Source: an uncultured Fluviicola sp.
GTDB lineage: Bacteria > Bacteroidota > Bacteroidia > Flavobacteriales > Crocinitomicaceae
Direction of reading: 5' to 3'
NCBI RefSeq assembly: GCF_946478805.1
Contig: NZ_CAMLDC010000030.1
Location: forward strand, 1 to 52,912
Length of the DNA: 52,912 nt
Positions 42,225 through 50,743 of the stretch are shown piece by piece (position 1 is the first letter of the stretch; each line of letters begins with the position of its first letter). The position numbers and the translations under genes are program-made. Below the pieces are notes generated by a model. It searched no databases, was not told the DNA's origin, and saw only the letters and a list, made by a program, of their open reading frames with translations.

Positions 42225-44396
42225 ATGTTCAATCGCTCATTAATTATTTTTCTGGTAATCTGCTCTTTGAGTTGGATCAGCTATGTTGGTTTCACACTTG
42301 TTGAAGGTTCCAGCGCGCCACCAACTCCGGAAAACGCCTTTTCTCAAAGAGATGACACGATTATTGTGGTTCACAATCCTTCAGAGATCGATTACACTAG
42401 TTCAATCGTTTCCTCCCTTCAAAAAAACAGTTTCTTTACCATATTATTAAATCAACCCGAGCGCATTCAGCATTTCTATTTTTCTACAAGCCAGGATCTG
42501 GTGTTATTGGAACGAAGTAAACCATGGACAAGTGAAATCGTGAAAAATTATGTGGAAAAGCTGGCATTGTCTTCCACCATTTCAACTCAGAAGCACATCT
42601 CCCTATCCAATAACTGGAAAGGTGAGTTTCATGGAAAATACTTGCTTCTCTACCTGGGAGAATGGAAACCGGCTTCAACAAGCATTGTTTCATGGAAGTA
42701 CCTGGATCGAAAAAGCAGTCTATCGTTGGTCTATCGAACCACCGATAACACCTATGAAATCGAGGACTCTTACTTCATTTCCGATTACAATACAACAAAA
42801 TCCATCACCCACACGGGGACTGAGGCCTTACCATTGATAAACGACCAGGAATTGTTCCAGGAGCTTATTCCCGGCGATTTTGATGCCTACACTTTTTACG
42901 AAAAGAATTACCTCCTTTCAAAATTCCCGAAAAAATCACTCGTTTACGATTGGATGGATTTTGGATTGACACTTGTAGTCAATCAGAAAGACAGTTGCCT
43001 GATAACCGATTATAAACCGGGGCAGGATCCGTTGGCCATATTGAGTGATTTGGATAACGTCGACTTATCAGACAAAGAAAAACAAGCCACTTTAAAAGGA
43101 CATTTTTTTCCATTTCTCCGGTCAGATAAAAAGATTTACCTGGAACTATTTAATAATAGTGTACTTATTTCAAACTCACAACAAAGCATCAATCGCATTA
43201 TCGGAGCTTACGAAACGGGGGCAACTTTGGAGCAATCCACCACACTGAAATTCAAGCTATTCAGCAACAGTCCGCAAAAAGTATCTTACCGTCATTTTGA
43301 TCGAAACCAACAGATTACCTTGAGCCGACTTACCGGTGCAAATCATGGTACGATTCAACTTCTAAATGAAGAGGAGTCGGATTCCAAATCGGATTCCAAA
43401 GAGCTGCCAAAATTGAATCCTTTACGTTTGGATGACAATTTACGTAGCCTAAGTCCTATTCCGGGTTCAAATAACCTGGTCGCAATCACCCTATCCAACA
43501 CACTTTATTTCATCGGAAGCAAACAAATTATATGGAGTAAAAATCTGGAATCCGAACCGATCGGGAACCCGGTTTTTATTGGTAACGGACTATTTCTAAC
43601 GACAAAAAGTGGTGTTCAGGGCTTTGATCGGAATGGAAATAACCTCGCCGGTTTCCCGATTGTCTGCAATGAAGTTACCAGCAACCTGTTTTCATATTAT
43701 TGGAATGGAAAGGATTTCATTTCTTTTATTGCCGATGGACAAATCCAGTCTTACGGAACCAATGGAAAACAAGGTTTCAGGATCGGTGTGAACGGACCTT
43801 TACAAAAAGAGTCCCAACTTGTTATTCAAGGAAAAAAAGGAGAATTGATCGCTCACGTGTGTACGAATTCCAATTGGTCAAGTATCTCCATCAAACGAAA
43901 ACGCCTGATCAAATCTAACAACTTGAATGAAGGAGAATGGCATTTAGTGAAAGTAAACAGTACCATCAGTCTTTTGGGATTAGTGAAAAAACAGTTCATC
44001 CGGATGAACGAAAATGGTAACAAAACGATGTTAGTTGGGAACGTATCCACCATTTTGAATACCCAGAATTACGGAGAAGAAAAATTGTTCTTTTTAAATC
44101 AACAGGGCATTATTTATGTCATCACAAGCTCCGGAACTATCTTAAGTCAATTCAACTCTACGATTGGAAATATTGATGATGCTACCATTATCAGATTACC
44201 TAATAATAAAACTCTTGTTGGAATTATCGATGGGATTGCCAATAATTGTTATATTTATTCCACACGTGGAAATGAACTAAATAAAGAAAGCTACGAAGGT
44301 TCGAATAAAATCGTATTCCAAAAACAAACAGATGGGACGATTTTATTAGTTTCGCAGGCTAACGGTTATTTGATTCGTTACCCATTAAACTATTAA
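42225..44396 (+). CDS. Unrecognised protein with N-terminal anchor and propeller-like C-terminus
   Basis: I do not recognise this 723-residue protein. It begins with a single hydrophobic segment (about 5-25, LIIFLVICSLSWISYVGF) that could be a signal anchor or signal peptide, then a mixed alpha/beta region to about 390. The C-terminal part (about 400-723) is a series of similar strands with phrases such as NNLVAITLSNTLYFIG, NGLFLTTKSGVQGF and EKLFFLNQQGIIYVITSSG, typical of WD/PQQ-like beta-propellers. An acidic serine-rich linker (EEESDSKSDSKE) separates them. The gene starts 81 bp after rnhB and ends 11 bp before the OmpA gene, so it is almost surely cotranscribed with it. It may be a periplasmic partner of that OmpA protein (inference). 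Confidence 0.8.
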   Translation: MFNRSLIIFLVICSLSWISYVGFTLVEGSSAPPTPENAFSQRDDTIIVVHNPSEIDYTSSIVSSLQKNSFFTILLNQPERIQHFYFSTSQDLVLLERSKPWTSEIVKNYVEKLALSSTISTQKHISLSNNWKGEFHGKYLLLYLGEWKPASTSIVSWKYLDRKSSLSLVYRTTDNTYEIEDSYFISDYNTTKSITHTGTEALPLINDQELFQELIPGDFDAYTFYEKNYLLSKFPKKSLVYDWMDFGLTLVVNQKDSCLITDYKPGQDPLAILSDLDNVDLSDKEKQATLKGHFFPFLRSDKKIYLELFNNSVLISNSQQSINRIIGAYETGATLEQSTTLKFKLFSNSPQKVSYRHFDRNQQITLSRLTGANHGTIQLLNEEESDSKSDSKELPKLNPLRLDDNLRSLSPIPGSNNLVAITLSNTLYFIGSKQIIWSKNLESEPIGNPVFIGNGLFLTTKSGVQGFDRNGNNLAGFPIVCNEVTSNLFSYYWNGKDFISFIADGQIQSYGTNGKQGFRIGVNGPLQKESQLVIQGKKGELIAHVCTNSNWSSISIKRKRLIKSNNLNEGEWHLVKVNSTISLLGLVKKQFIRMNENGNKTMLVGNVSTILNTQNYGEEKLFFLNQQGIIYVITSSGTILSQFNSTIGNIDDATIIRLPNNKTLVGIIDGIANNCYIYSTRGNELNKESYEGSNKIVFQKQTDGTILLVSQANGYLIRYPLNY

Positions 44397-44407
44397 AAGA
44401 CTACTTT

Positions 44408-46840
44408 ATGAAGAGACAGTTACGCAAATTAACTTTCATTGCTTTTTCATGTTTTACTACTATCACCGCATTCTCTCAAAATTATCTGGGGGTTCAAAGT
44501 AGTAATTATGCCGGAGTAATGGGATTGGATGTGCAACCTGCCAGTTTCGTCGACGGAAGATTCATTGTCGACATTAACCTTGCAAGTGCCAACGTGGGTG
44601 CATGGCAAAATGCCAAGTACTTCAAGACCGATGTGATGCCCAAATGGTGGCTGAAATCGTTCAAAAAAGACACCATGTGGATGAAGCCGGACAGTACGTT
44701 GTATGATCGCTCCATTTTTGATTTATACAACTATAATCAGACCGGAGTAAAACCCCGTGGAATCTATTTAAATTATCAAATAGACATATTAAATTTTGCG
44801 TTTCACATCAATCCAAAAATCGCGATCGGTTTTGCTGCCAAAAGCAGAATGATCACAAATGTGGACGATATCGATCCGAAATTGGCAAAATTAGCTCAGG
44901 AAGGTTTGGATTTCGCATCACTTTGGAATCTCCAATTAAAAGACAAATTGGTGACCATGAATATGATGGCATGGAATGAATATGGTGTGAATTATGGTCA
45001 AGTAGTTTTGGATCAGGGCCAACATTTCTTAAAAGTCGGTGGACGCGTAAAATTACTTCAAGGAATTGCATCTGCCTATGCGTACACCGATCAATTGGAT
45101 TATGAGCTTTTAAACAAAGACACAGCAACCTCTTTAAAAGGAAACTTCAAGTATGGTTATTCCTCTAACTTCGATAACGATTTAAAAAACTTCCATGCAC
45201 AAGACTTTTTCAAGTCAGCATCAAAACTTGGATTCGGTTTGGATCTGGGTGTTGTTTACGAATGGCGTCCGAAATACAAACAATTCAAATACGATATGGA
45301 TGGTGAAACGGATCTTTGGATGCGTAATGAAAACAAATATGAATTGCGTGCGGGAGTTTCTGTTTTAGATATCGGTGGAATGAAGTTTACAAAAGGCGGC
45401 CATAGCCGCGATTTCTCTGTAAACACAACTACACTTGATTTACGCGTTTTTGATAAAGCGCACTCATTCGCTTCTTTCGATTCAATTATCGATAGTTTGG
45501 TTACTAACGACGCCGGATGGAATTCCAATCAAGGAATTGGTTCAACCTATTATATGAACACTCCGACCGCATTGAACATTCAATTGGATTACCATATTTG
45601 GAAATGGTTCTATGTCAATGCAACCGGGAATATCAATATGATCAGTAAGAAAAACCCTTCTCGTGTGAAAGCACCGAATCAATTCGCAATTACACCTAGT
45701 TTCGATTATGCATGGTTTGGATTATACGTTCCTATCTCAGTAAATAATTACTCCGGATGGAAAGCAGGTATTGCTTCCAGATTAGGACCTATTACTGTGG
45801 GGGTAGTTGATTTCAATTCTCTTTTTGCAAGAGGAAAAGTACGTGGTACCGAGTTTTATGTCGGACTTCGTCTTCCGATTCTTTATACGAAACCGGATGA
45901 CAGAGATGGTGATAAAGTTTCCGATAAAAAAGATGAGTGTGTTGAAACTCCTGGAGTTTGGGCATTCAAAGGTTGTCCTGATACGGATGGTGATGGAATT
46001 AAGGATGTGGAAGATTTATGTCCTGAAACACCTGGTTTAGCTGAATTCCAAGGTTGTCCTGACCGTGATGGAGATAAAATCCCTGATAAAGATGATGCTT
46101 GTCCGGACTTAGCTGGTCTTGCTGCATACAGAGGCTGTCCTGATACGGATGAAGATGGAATCATCGATCCGAACGATAGTTGTCCTACAGTAAAAGGATT
46201 GCCTGCATTCAACGGTTGTCCTGACAGAGACGGTGACGGAGTTCAGGATTCGGAAGATGATTGTCCGGATCTACCTGGTCCATTGGCAAATCAAGGATGT
46301 CCGGATACAGATAACGACGGATTATTTGATAATGTAGATAAGTGTCCTACTGTTTACGGTTCGAAAGAAAATGACGGTTGTCCTTGGCCGGATACGGATG
46401 GTGACGGATTGTATGATAAAGATGATGCTTGTCCAACAGTTCCTGGTCCGGTTGAAAACCGTGGTTGTCCTAAGATTGCACAGGAAGAGCAGGAAATTTT
46501 GAATACTGCGTTTGAGAACTTGGAGTTCCAATCAGGTAAGGCAATTATTCTTGCGACTTCGTTTAAATCATTGGATGACTTGGCAGCATTGCTAATCAAA
46601 AAACCAGAGTGGAAATTACAGATCGCTGGTCACACGGATAACAAAGGTGATGCTAAGAAAAACATGACACTTTCTAAAAACCGTGCTGAAGCAGTTAAGA
46701 AATACTTAGCCAGCAAAGGTGTTGATGCAACTCGATTGAAACCTGAATGGTATGGTCAGACTAAACCGATTGCAACAAATGCAACACCGGAAGGTCGTCA
46801 GAAAAACAGACGTGTTGAAATGAATGTTCTTTTTGAATAA
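44408..46840 (+). CDS. DUF5723 / thrombospondin type 3 / OmpA outer-membrane protein
   Basis: A signal peptide ending AFSQ leads into a DUF5723 region (about 25-495; VQSSNYAGVMGLDVQPASF near the N-terminus), a beta-barrel-like domain. Residues 498-688 are seven TSP3 calcium-binding repeats (DxDGDG...D...CPxxPG...GCP). The C-terminal OmpA peptidoglycan-binding domain (about 700-810) contains LQIAGHTDNKGD and NRRVEMNV. The protein should span the outer membrane and grip the cell wall. The length of 810 residues suits this architecture. It directly follows the unrecognised 723-residue gene and ends at a strong terminator. Confidence 0.93.
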   Translation: MKRQLRKLTFIAFSCFTTITAFSQNYLGVQSSNYAGVMGLDVQPASFVDGRFIVDINLASANVGAWQNAKYFKTDVMPKWWLKSFKKDTMWMKPDSTLYDRSIFDLYNYNQTGVKPRGIYLNYQIDILNFAFHINPKIAIGFAAKSRMITNVDDIDPKLAKLAQEGLDFASLWNLQLKDKLVTMNMMAWNEYGVNYGQVVLDQGQHFLKVGGRVKLLQGIASAYAYTDQLDYELLNKDTATSLKGNFKYGYSSNFDNDLKNFHAQDFFKSASKLGFGLDLGVVYEWRPKYKQFKYDMDGETDLWMRNENKYELRAGVSVLDIGGMKFTKGGHSRDFSVNTTTLDLRVFDKAHSFASFDSIIDSLVTNDAGWNSNQGIGSTYYMNTPTALNIQLDYHIWKWFYVNATGNINMISKKNPSRVKAPNQFAITPSFDYAWFGLYVPISVNNYSGWKAGIASRLGPITVGVVDFNSLFARGKVRGTEFYVGLRLPILYTKPDDRDGDKVSDKKDECVETPGVWAFKGCPDTDGDGIKDVEDLCPETPGLAEFQGCPDRDGDKIPDKDDACPDLAGLAAYRGCPDTDEDGIIDPNDSCPTVKGLPAFNGCPDRDGDGVQDSEDDCPDLPGPLANQGCPDTDNDGLFDNVDKCPTVYGSKENDGCPWPDTDGDGLYDKDDACPTVPGPVENRGCPKIAQEEQEILNTAFENLEFQSGKAIILATSFKSLDDLAALLIKKPEWKLQIAGHTDNKGDAKKNMTLSKNRAEAVKKYLASKGVDATRLKPEWYGQTKPIATNATPEGRQKNRRVEMNVLFE
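45899..46471 (+). repeat. Seven tandem TSP3 repeats of about 81 bp
   Basis: The DNA encodes seven consecutive 27-residue units (the sixth is 29), each with a DxDGDG-type calcium loop, a CP pair and GCP at its end. DNA identity between units is moderate, so the array is maintained mainly by protein selection. Confidence 0.9.
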
Positions 46841-46863
46841 GAATCAATAACTATGAAACAAGA

Positions 46864-46891
46864 GGGGCGCAATACATTGCGCCCCTTTTTT
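46864..46891. terminator. Terminator of the OmpA gene
   Basis: GGGGCGCAA (46864-46872) pairs with TTGCGCCCC (46877-46885) around loop TACA, followed by six T. The leftward hxlR gene ends 7 bp further on. Confidence 0.9.
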
Positions 46892-46897
46892 GTTTTA

Positions 46898-47236
46898 TTA
46901 CTTCCCCAATACTTCCTTCCGATGAGCCAATCCCCAGTAATGCAATTCTTCAATCACCTTTTCCAATGATTTCCCATGTTCGGTAATGGTATACTGGACT
47001 GTTGGCGGAAAGGTGTCAAACACTTCTCGTGTCACCAATTTATTCGACTCGAGTAATTTCAGCTCACGTGATAAAGTCTTATCCGTAATTCCCGAAACTT
47101 CCCTACTTAATTCCTTGAACCGTTTCGACCCAGCAGACAAAGCAAATAAAATCAGCAACTTCCATCTCCCTTCCACTGCTTCCAATGCATCCTTTATCGA
47201 TAAAATATTCTTCGGGCAACCTCCTGTACTTAGCAT
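46898..47236 (-). CDS. HxlR-family winged-helix transcriptional regulator
   Basis: The 112-residue protein has the HxlR layout: CP near the N-terminus (Cys7), EGRWKLLILFALS, GSKRFKELSREVSGIT, then DKTLSRELKLLESNKLV (recognition helix) and EHGKSLEKVIEELHYWG. The conserved N-terminal cysteine is the redox-sensing position in several HxlR proteins. It is divergent from the DoxX gene with GGATAG repeats in between (47268-47308), which I take as its operator. The likely role is to repress DoxX and itself in response to an electrophile or oxidant; the inducer is not known. Confidence 0.92.
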   Translation of the reverse strand: MLSTGGCPKNILSIKDALEAVEGRWKLLILFALSAGSKRFKELSREVSGITDKTLSRELKLLESNKLVTREVFDTFPPTVQYTITEHGKSLEKVIEELHYWGLAHRKEVLGK

Positions 47237-47267
47237 AATTCCTTGTTTAATCCATTACTTCCAAATC

Positions 47268-47308
47268 GGATAGTGCTATCCAAATGGATAGTGCTTTCGT
47301 TTGGATAG
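47268..47308. promoter_or_regulatory. Candidate HxlR operator: three GGATAG half-sites plus a CTATCC
   Basis: GGATAGTGCTATCC (47268-47281) is an inverted repeat, its right half plus the next GGATAG (47286) forms a second palindrome CTATCCAAATGGATAG, and a third GGATAG is at 47303. The half-sites are spaced 17-18 bp, a pattern expected for a dimeric winged-helix regulator. It sits between the divergent hxlR and doxX genes. Confidence 0.6.
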
Positions 47309-47351
47309 CAAAGCTAGATACTTTTACCAACAATTAAAACCAGAAGAAAAT

Positions 47352-47744
47352 ATGAAAAAGACAATCAACGTGTTATTGTGGATTTTGCAGGTTCTGCTTT
47401 CAGCAACTTTAATTTGGGCCGCGTTCGCCAAACTCTTTCAACCTATGGAACAATTGAAGCTGATGTGGTCATGGACAGGTGAGGTTTCACCCGGATTTGT
47501 AAAATTAACCGGAGTTTTTGACTTGCTTGGCGGTTTGGGAGTTCTTCTTCCTCCCTTATTCCGGTTCAAGCCGGTATTGGCATCGATTGCTGCAATCGGG
47601 ATTGTACTATTGATGATCAGCGCAAGTATCTTTCATATTTGTCGTGGAGAGGTTTCACAAATCGGATTCAACATCGTCTTTGGTGCGATTGCGGTTTTTG
47701 TTGCTTACGGGAGATTTAGAATTGTACCGATTCAATCGAAATGA
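47352..47744 (+). CDS. DoxX family membrane protein
   Basis: I start at the ATG at 47352; the longer frame begins with a TTG inside the operator. The 130-residue protein has four membrane helices and DoxX features: LIWAAFAKLFQP in helix 1 and VKLTGVFDLLGGLGVLLPP in helix 2, then KPVLASIAAIGIVLLM and a polar HICRGE segment. DoxX proteins are inner-membrane proteins of unclear chemistry, often tied to redox stress and controlled by HxlR or SoxR-like regulators. The divergent HxlR gene and shared operator support that here. Confidence 0.85.
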   Translation: MKKTINVLLWILQVLLSATLIWAAFAKLFQPMEQLKLMWSWTGEVSPGFVKLTGVFDLLGGLGVLLPPLFRFKPVLASIAAIGIVLLMISASIFHICRGEVSQIGFNIVFGAIAVFVAYGRFRIVPIQSK

Positions 47745-47750
47745 AACTAA

Positions 47751-47782
47751 AAAGGTTCTTCGTTAGTTTACGAAGAACCTTT
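47751..47782. terminator. Terminator between doxX and the type B cargo gene
   Basis: AAAGGTTCTTCG (47751-47762) and CGAAGAACCTTT (47771-47782) form a 12-bp stem with an 8-nt loop. T-run is better on the minus strand, so it mainly serves the leftward gene ending at 47842. Confidence 0.75.
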
Positions 47783-47841
47783 CACTATATGCTTTCATAC
47801 CATCAAGGTATTCTTTTGATTAACTGAATAAAAATTCGCAA

Positions 47842-50244
47842 TTACTTCAAAAAGTTCACGTGCCCCACATACTCCCGGTGATCGTCCCTATCCCTTATTT
47901 TAATAATAATCTTCCAGGTATAAGTACCTTCTTTACATAACTGCCCCATATACGTTCCATCCCAACCGATTTCCACATTGTGGGATTCAAAGATCACTTC
48001 TCCCCAGCGATCGAAGATCAGCAAAGTATAATTCTGTCCGTCGAAACCGGAACTGAATACCGGAAAGAAGATATTATTGTGCTCATCTCCATCAGGAGTG
48101 AATGTGTTGGGTACATAGAAAATCAAGTCATCAACCACAGAAACAACCGCAACTGCACTGTCGTTACAACCTGCTGCATTCGATGCATACAAGATGATAT
48201 GATAAACTCCCGGTGTTTCAGCATAGGTATGTGTCAGGCTTGTTTGGGACGAAAATGTCCCGTCTCCGAATTCCCACATATAGGATGTCGCATTTGTCGA
48301 GGTGTTGGTAAAATTAAATACCGGATACAAAATCGTTTGCTCGTAGACATCAACTCCGAAAGAAGCGTTCACTTGCGGAGAAATCGTAATCATATCGCTG
48401 TGCGTCATCGATCCGGTACAGCCGTTTACGTCGGTAACTGTCAAGGTTACATCATAACTTCCCTCTGAATTATACTGTTGAGTAACAGATCCACAACCGA
48501 CTTGTGTTCCCCCTCCTTCGAACGTCCAGACACAATTGACCGAAGTTGGACTGTTATGTGTGAACGTAATAGAAGCCGGGGCACATCCTCCGGATACATT
48601 GCTGGTAAAATCAACAGGCAAACCAGTGTATGCTACAGAAACCGGCTTAACATCGGAACATCCGGCTGCATTTCTGAGACGAATATAATATGTTCCCGCC
48701 GTAGTAACAGCATTCGGAGATGCAAGCGGTACAGTACAAGCTGCATCCGTAAAATACTCGAGTGTTCCTGTTCCCGAATTAATTGTAACAATACCGGGAG
48801 CTGTTAAGTCAACCGTTGCAGAACAATTTGCCGTTGGATTAGTGACGGTAATCTGCGGACCCGGTACAACCGTTACGGTAGTTGTTACAGTGGAATTACA
48901 ACCTACCAACGATGTTAGTGTACACTGATAAGTAAATGTTCCTGTTGTAGTTGGCGTAATGGATAAGGTATTAGAGGTTCCGATTACCGTTCCAGGATTA
49001 GAAGTTTCTACCCAAGAGTAACCTGCCGCTCCTACCGGAGCTGTAAGCACAGAAGTTTGGAATTGACAAACGTCCGGCGGGGAAATAATATCCAACGGTG
49101 CACAAGTCGCATCCAAGTAAGCATAAGCATAATGCGCACCCTGCGAACAATCACCTACCGTAAATCGAATGGTAATACAAGAACCGATATAAGGTGTCAA
49201 GTCGAGCATAACCGGTGTCCAATTCTTCCAAAACACCCCTGAATTACCAATTTGAGTAAACCCGGGAATTCCGGGACCACCTGTAACCAATAGATTACCG
49301 CAGGCAATCGGGTTCCCGAAACAATCCTGCGCATCGATTTGAAAATAAGGCTGCTCCACATCCAAATGCGGTATGGTATCGCCTGTTGTCGCATCAATAG
49401 TATAAGCATTTTGCAATACCGCCGCATAATAATAGGTAAACAATGCATTGGATGATGTTACCTGGAATTTCTGCTCGATTCTCGATCCTCCATACGCACC
49501 GTTCGGACCATCTCCTAAACGAATTGAATTCGAGTTTCCGGGAATCAGCGGGCACACTTGACTAATTGGAGCCTGAATATCTAAACCTCCTGTTGTAATA
49601 TCATGCTGTCCGGAGTTCATGGTAAAGAACATCGGGGTATAAATCGGAGTCAGATCCCCCACGGCACCAATCTGCATCGAATGGCCCCAAGAACCGGTCC
49701 AACCATTTGCAGAACCCGAATCAAAACCAATATTACTACATGCAGGTTGTGTCGGTATGGCAGGCTGAGTCGGAACAATGTTAGTCATCTGGATAACATA
49801 ATCGAAGCCGGTCAAACCACCATTATCGATCATAAAATAGTAACATTCACCTGCTACCGGATCAAATGGAAGTCCAAAAGTTCCTGAATCATCACCCAAA
49901 ACTTGTGCAATTCCTTCGGCTAAACCGGTTGATGCATTATATACAGTAATCTGTGGAGCTACCGGATTACTCGTCCCTCCAGGAGTAAATGAAACGGTTG
50001 TCCAGATGGTAGCATTGGAAGTGGCACAGTAATAATAAAGCCAATCCGGTCCGTCATCAAAAGCAGAACCCGGATCATCGTAATCATTCGTTGCAAACAC
50101 TGTTGAGCCGAAAGAATTAAATGGTAATGAAATAGGAGAAAGTACTGCTGATATGTCGTCATCGCCACCCTGTGAAAAAACAGAAAGGCTAAACAAGGAA
50201 AATAGGGGTAATAGGATGAAACACCTAAGAAAATTATTTTTCAT
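47842..50244 (-). CDS. T9SS type B cargo (gliding motility-associated C-terminal domain)
   Basis: An 800-residue secreted protein with a signal peptide ending VFSQ. The N-terminal 400 residues contain repeated carbohydrate-like beta domains (DSGSANGWTGSWG; TIRFTVGDCSQGAHYAYAY), then Ig-like segments, and a PKD domain (SYMWEFGDGTFSS, HTYAETPGVYHI). The C-terminal about 85 residues are a type B sorting domain: FYVPNTFTPDGDEHNN, LLIFDRWGEVIFES, GWDGTYMGQLCKEGTY and YVGHVNFLK. Proteins with this end are translocated by T9SS, often depending on SprF-like factors. About 255 C-terminal residues are nearly identical to those of the protein at the right edge (50744-52912). The 117-residue gene starts just upstream. 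Confidence 0.92.
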   Translation of the reverse strand: MKNNFLRCFILLPLFSLFSLSVFSQGGDDDISAVLSPISLPFNSFGSTVFATNDYDDPGSAFDDGPDWLYYYCATSNATIWTTVSFTPGGTSNPVAPQITVYNASTGLAEGIAQVLGDDSGTFGLPFDPVAGECYYFMIDNGGLTGFDYVIQMTNIVPTQPAIPTQPACSNIGFDSGSANGWTGSWGHSMQIGAVGDLTPIYTPMFFTMNSGQHDITTGGLDIQAPISQVCPLIPGNSNSIRLGDGPNGAYGGSRIEQKFQVTSSNALFTYYYAAVLQNAYTIDATTGDTIPHLDVEQPYFQIDAQDCFGNPIACGNLLVTGGPGIPGFTQIGNSGVFWKNWTPVMLDLTPYIGSCITIRFTVGDCSQGAHYAYAYLDATCAPLDIISPPDVCQFQTSVLTAPVGAAGYSWVETSNPGTVIGTSNTLSITPTTTGTFTYQCTLTSLVGCNSTVTTTVTVVPGPQITVTNPTANCSATVDLTAPGIVTINSGTGTLEYFTDAACTVPLASPNAVTTAGTYYIRLRNAAGCSDVKPVSVAYTGLPVDFTSNVSGGCAPASITFTHNSPTSVNCVWTFEGGGTQVGCGSVTQQYNSEGSYDVTLTVTDVNGCTGSMTHSDMITISPQVNASFGVDVYEQTILYPVFNFTNTSTNATSYMWEFGDGTFSSQTSLTHTYAETPGVYHIILYASNAAGCNDSAVAVVSVVDDLIFYVPNTFTPDGDEHNNIFFPVFSSGFDGQNYTLLIFDRWGEVIFESHNVEIGWDGTYMGQLCKEGTYTWKIIIKIRDRDDHREYVGHVNFLK

Positions 50245-50265
50245 GAGAGAGAGGTGGTATTCGAT

Positions 50266-50619
50266 TTAATTTGTTTTTGAATTTTTATAGATATACAACA
50301 TTTCCATCCGTTCAATAAATAGATGGATCGTTTGATATGTAACAGCTTCCTTGAATTGGATAGAAATATCCTGCCCGTTAATATCAACCTGGGTAATCGC
50401 CTTAAAGGATTCCATGTAGTTTTTCAAATCGACTAAAACCTCCGTTTCAAGAGGTGAACTTAAGTGATAAACAACCGTAGAAGTTCCTAATCCCGAAATA
50501 TTAGGATTAACATTTACATGGTCTTCGTGTTTTTCAACCTGTTGACTATAAGCTGTATTCGCAGAAAAAAAGAAAAACGCAGCAGTAAAGTACAAACAGT
50601 TAATGAAATATTTATTCAT
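50266..50619 (-). CDS. Small secreted hypothetical protein, 117 aa
   Basis: A signal peptide (MNKYFINCLYFTAAFFFF, then SANTAYSQ) is followed by a region of pattern strand TVVYHLS, helix TEVLVDLKNYMESF, strand ITQVDING, strand DISIQFKE, helix YQTIHLFIERME, strand LYIYKN. This is the same beta-alpha-beta-beta-alpha-beta order as in the 119-residue protein at 41088-41447, although residue identity is low. It has no CxxC. The gene ends 21 bp before the type B cargo gene, so it is likely in its operon, and it lies between two related cargo genes. Function is unknown. Confidence 0.75.
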   Translation of the reverse strand: MNKYFINCLYFTAAFFFFSANTAYSQQVEKHEDHVNVNPNISGLGTSTVVYHLSSPLETEVLVDLKNYMESFKAITQVDINGQDISIQFKEAVTYQTIHLFIERMEMLYIYKNSKTN

Positions 50620-50743
50620 TAAATGATTAATTTAGTTTCAGTGCAAAGTTGACGAAAAAAATACTCTTCGGTTGTCTCCTTTCCTTAAATTAATCCTTTT
50701 TTAACATTCATGTACTGCCTGTTCAAACTACTAAATCGAATTA

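Noticed and set aside
45899..46471. DNA repeats as a CRISPR or mobile repeat
   Set aside because: They encode in-phase calcium-binding TSP3 units inside an OmpA protein.
47301..47351. TTG start for doxX inside the operator
   Set aside because: The extension is polar and lies over the GGATAG repeats; the ATG at 47352 starts the first membrane helix region.
48478..48807. 109-codon ORF on the plus strand
   Set aside because: Shadow frame of the type B cargo gene on the minus strand, with Arg/Ser/Cys-rich non-protein-like composition.
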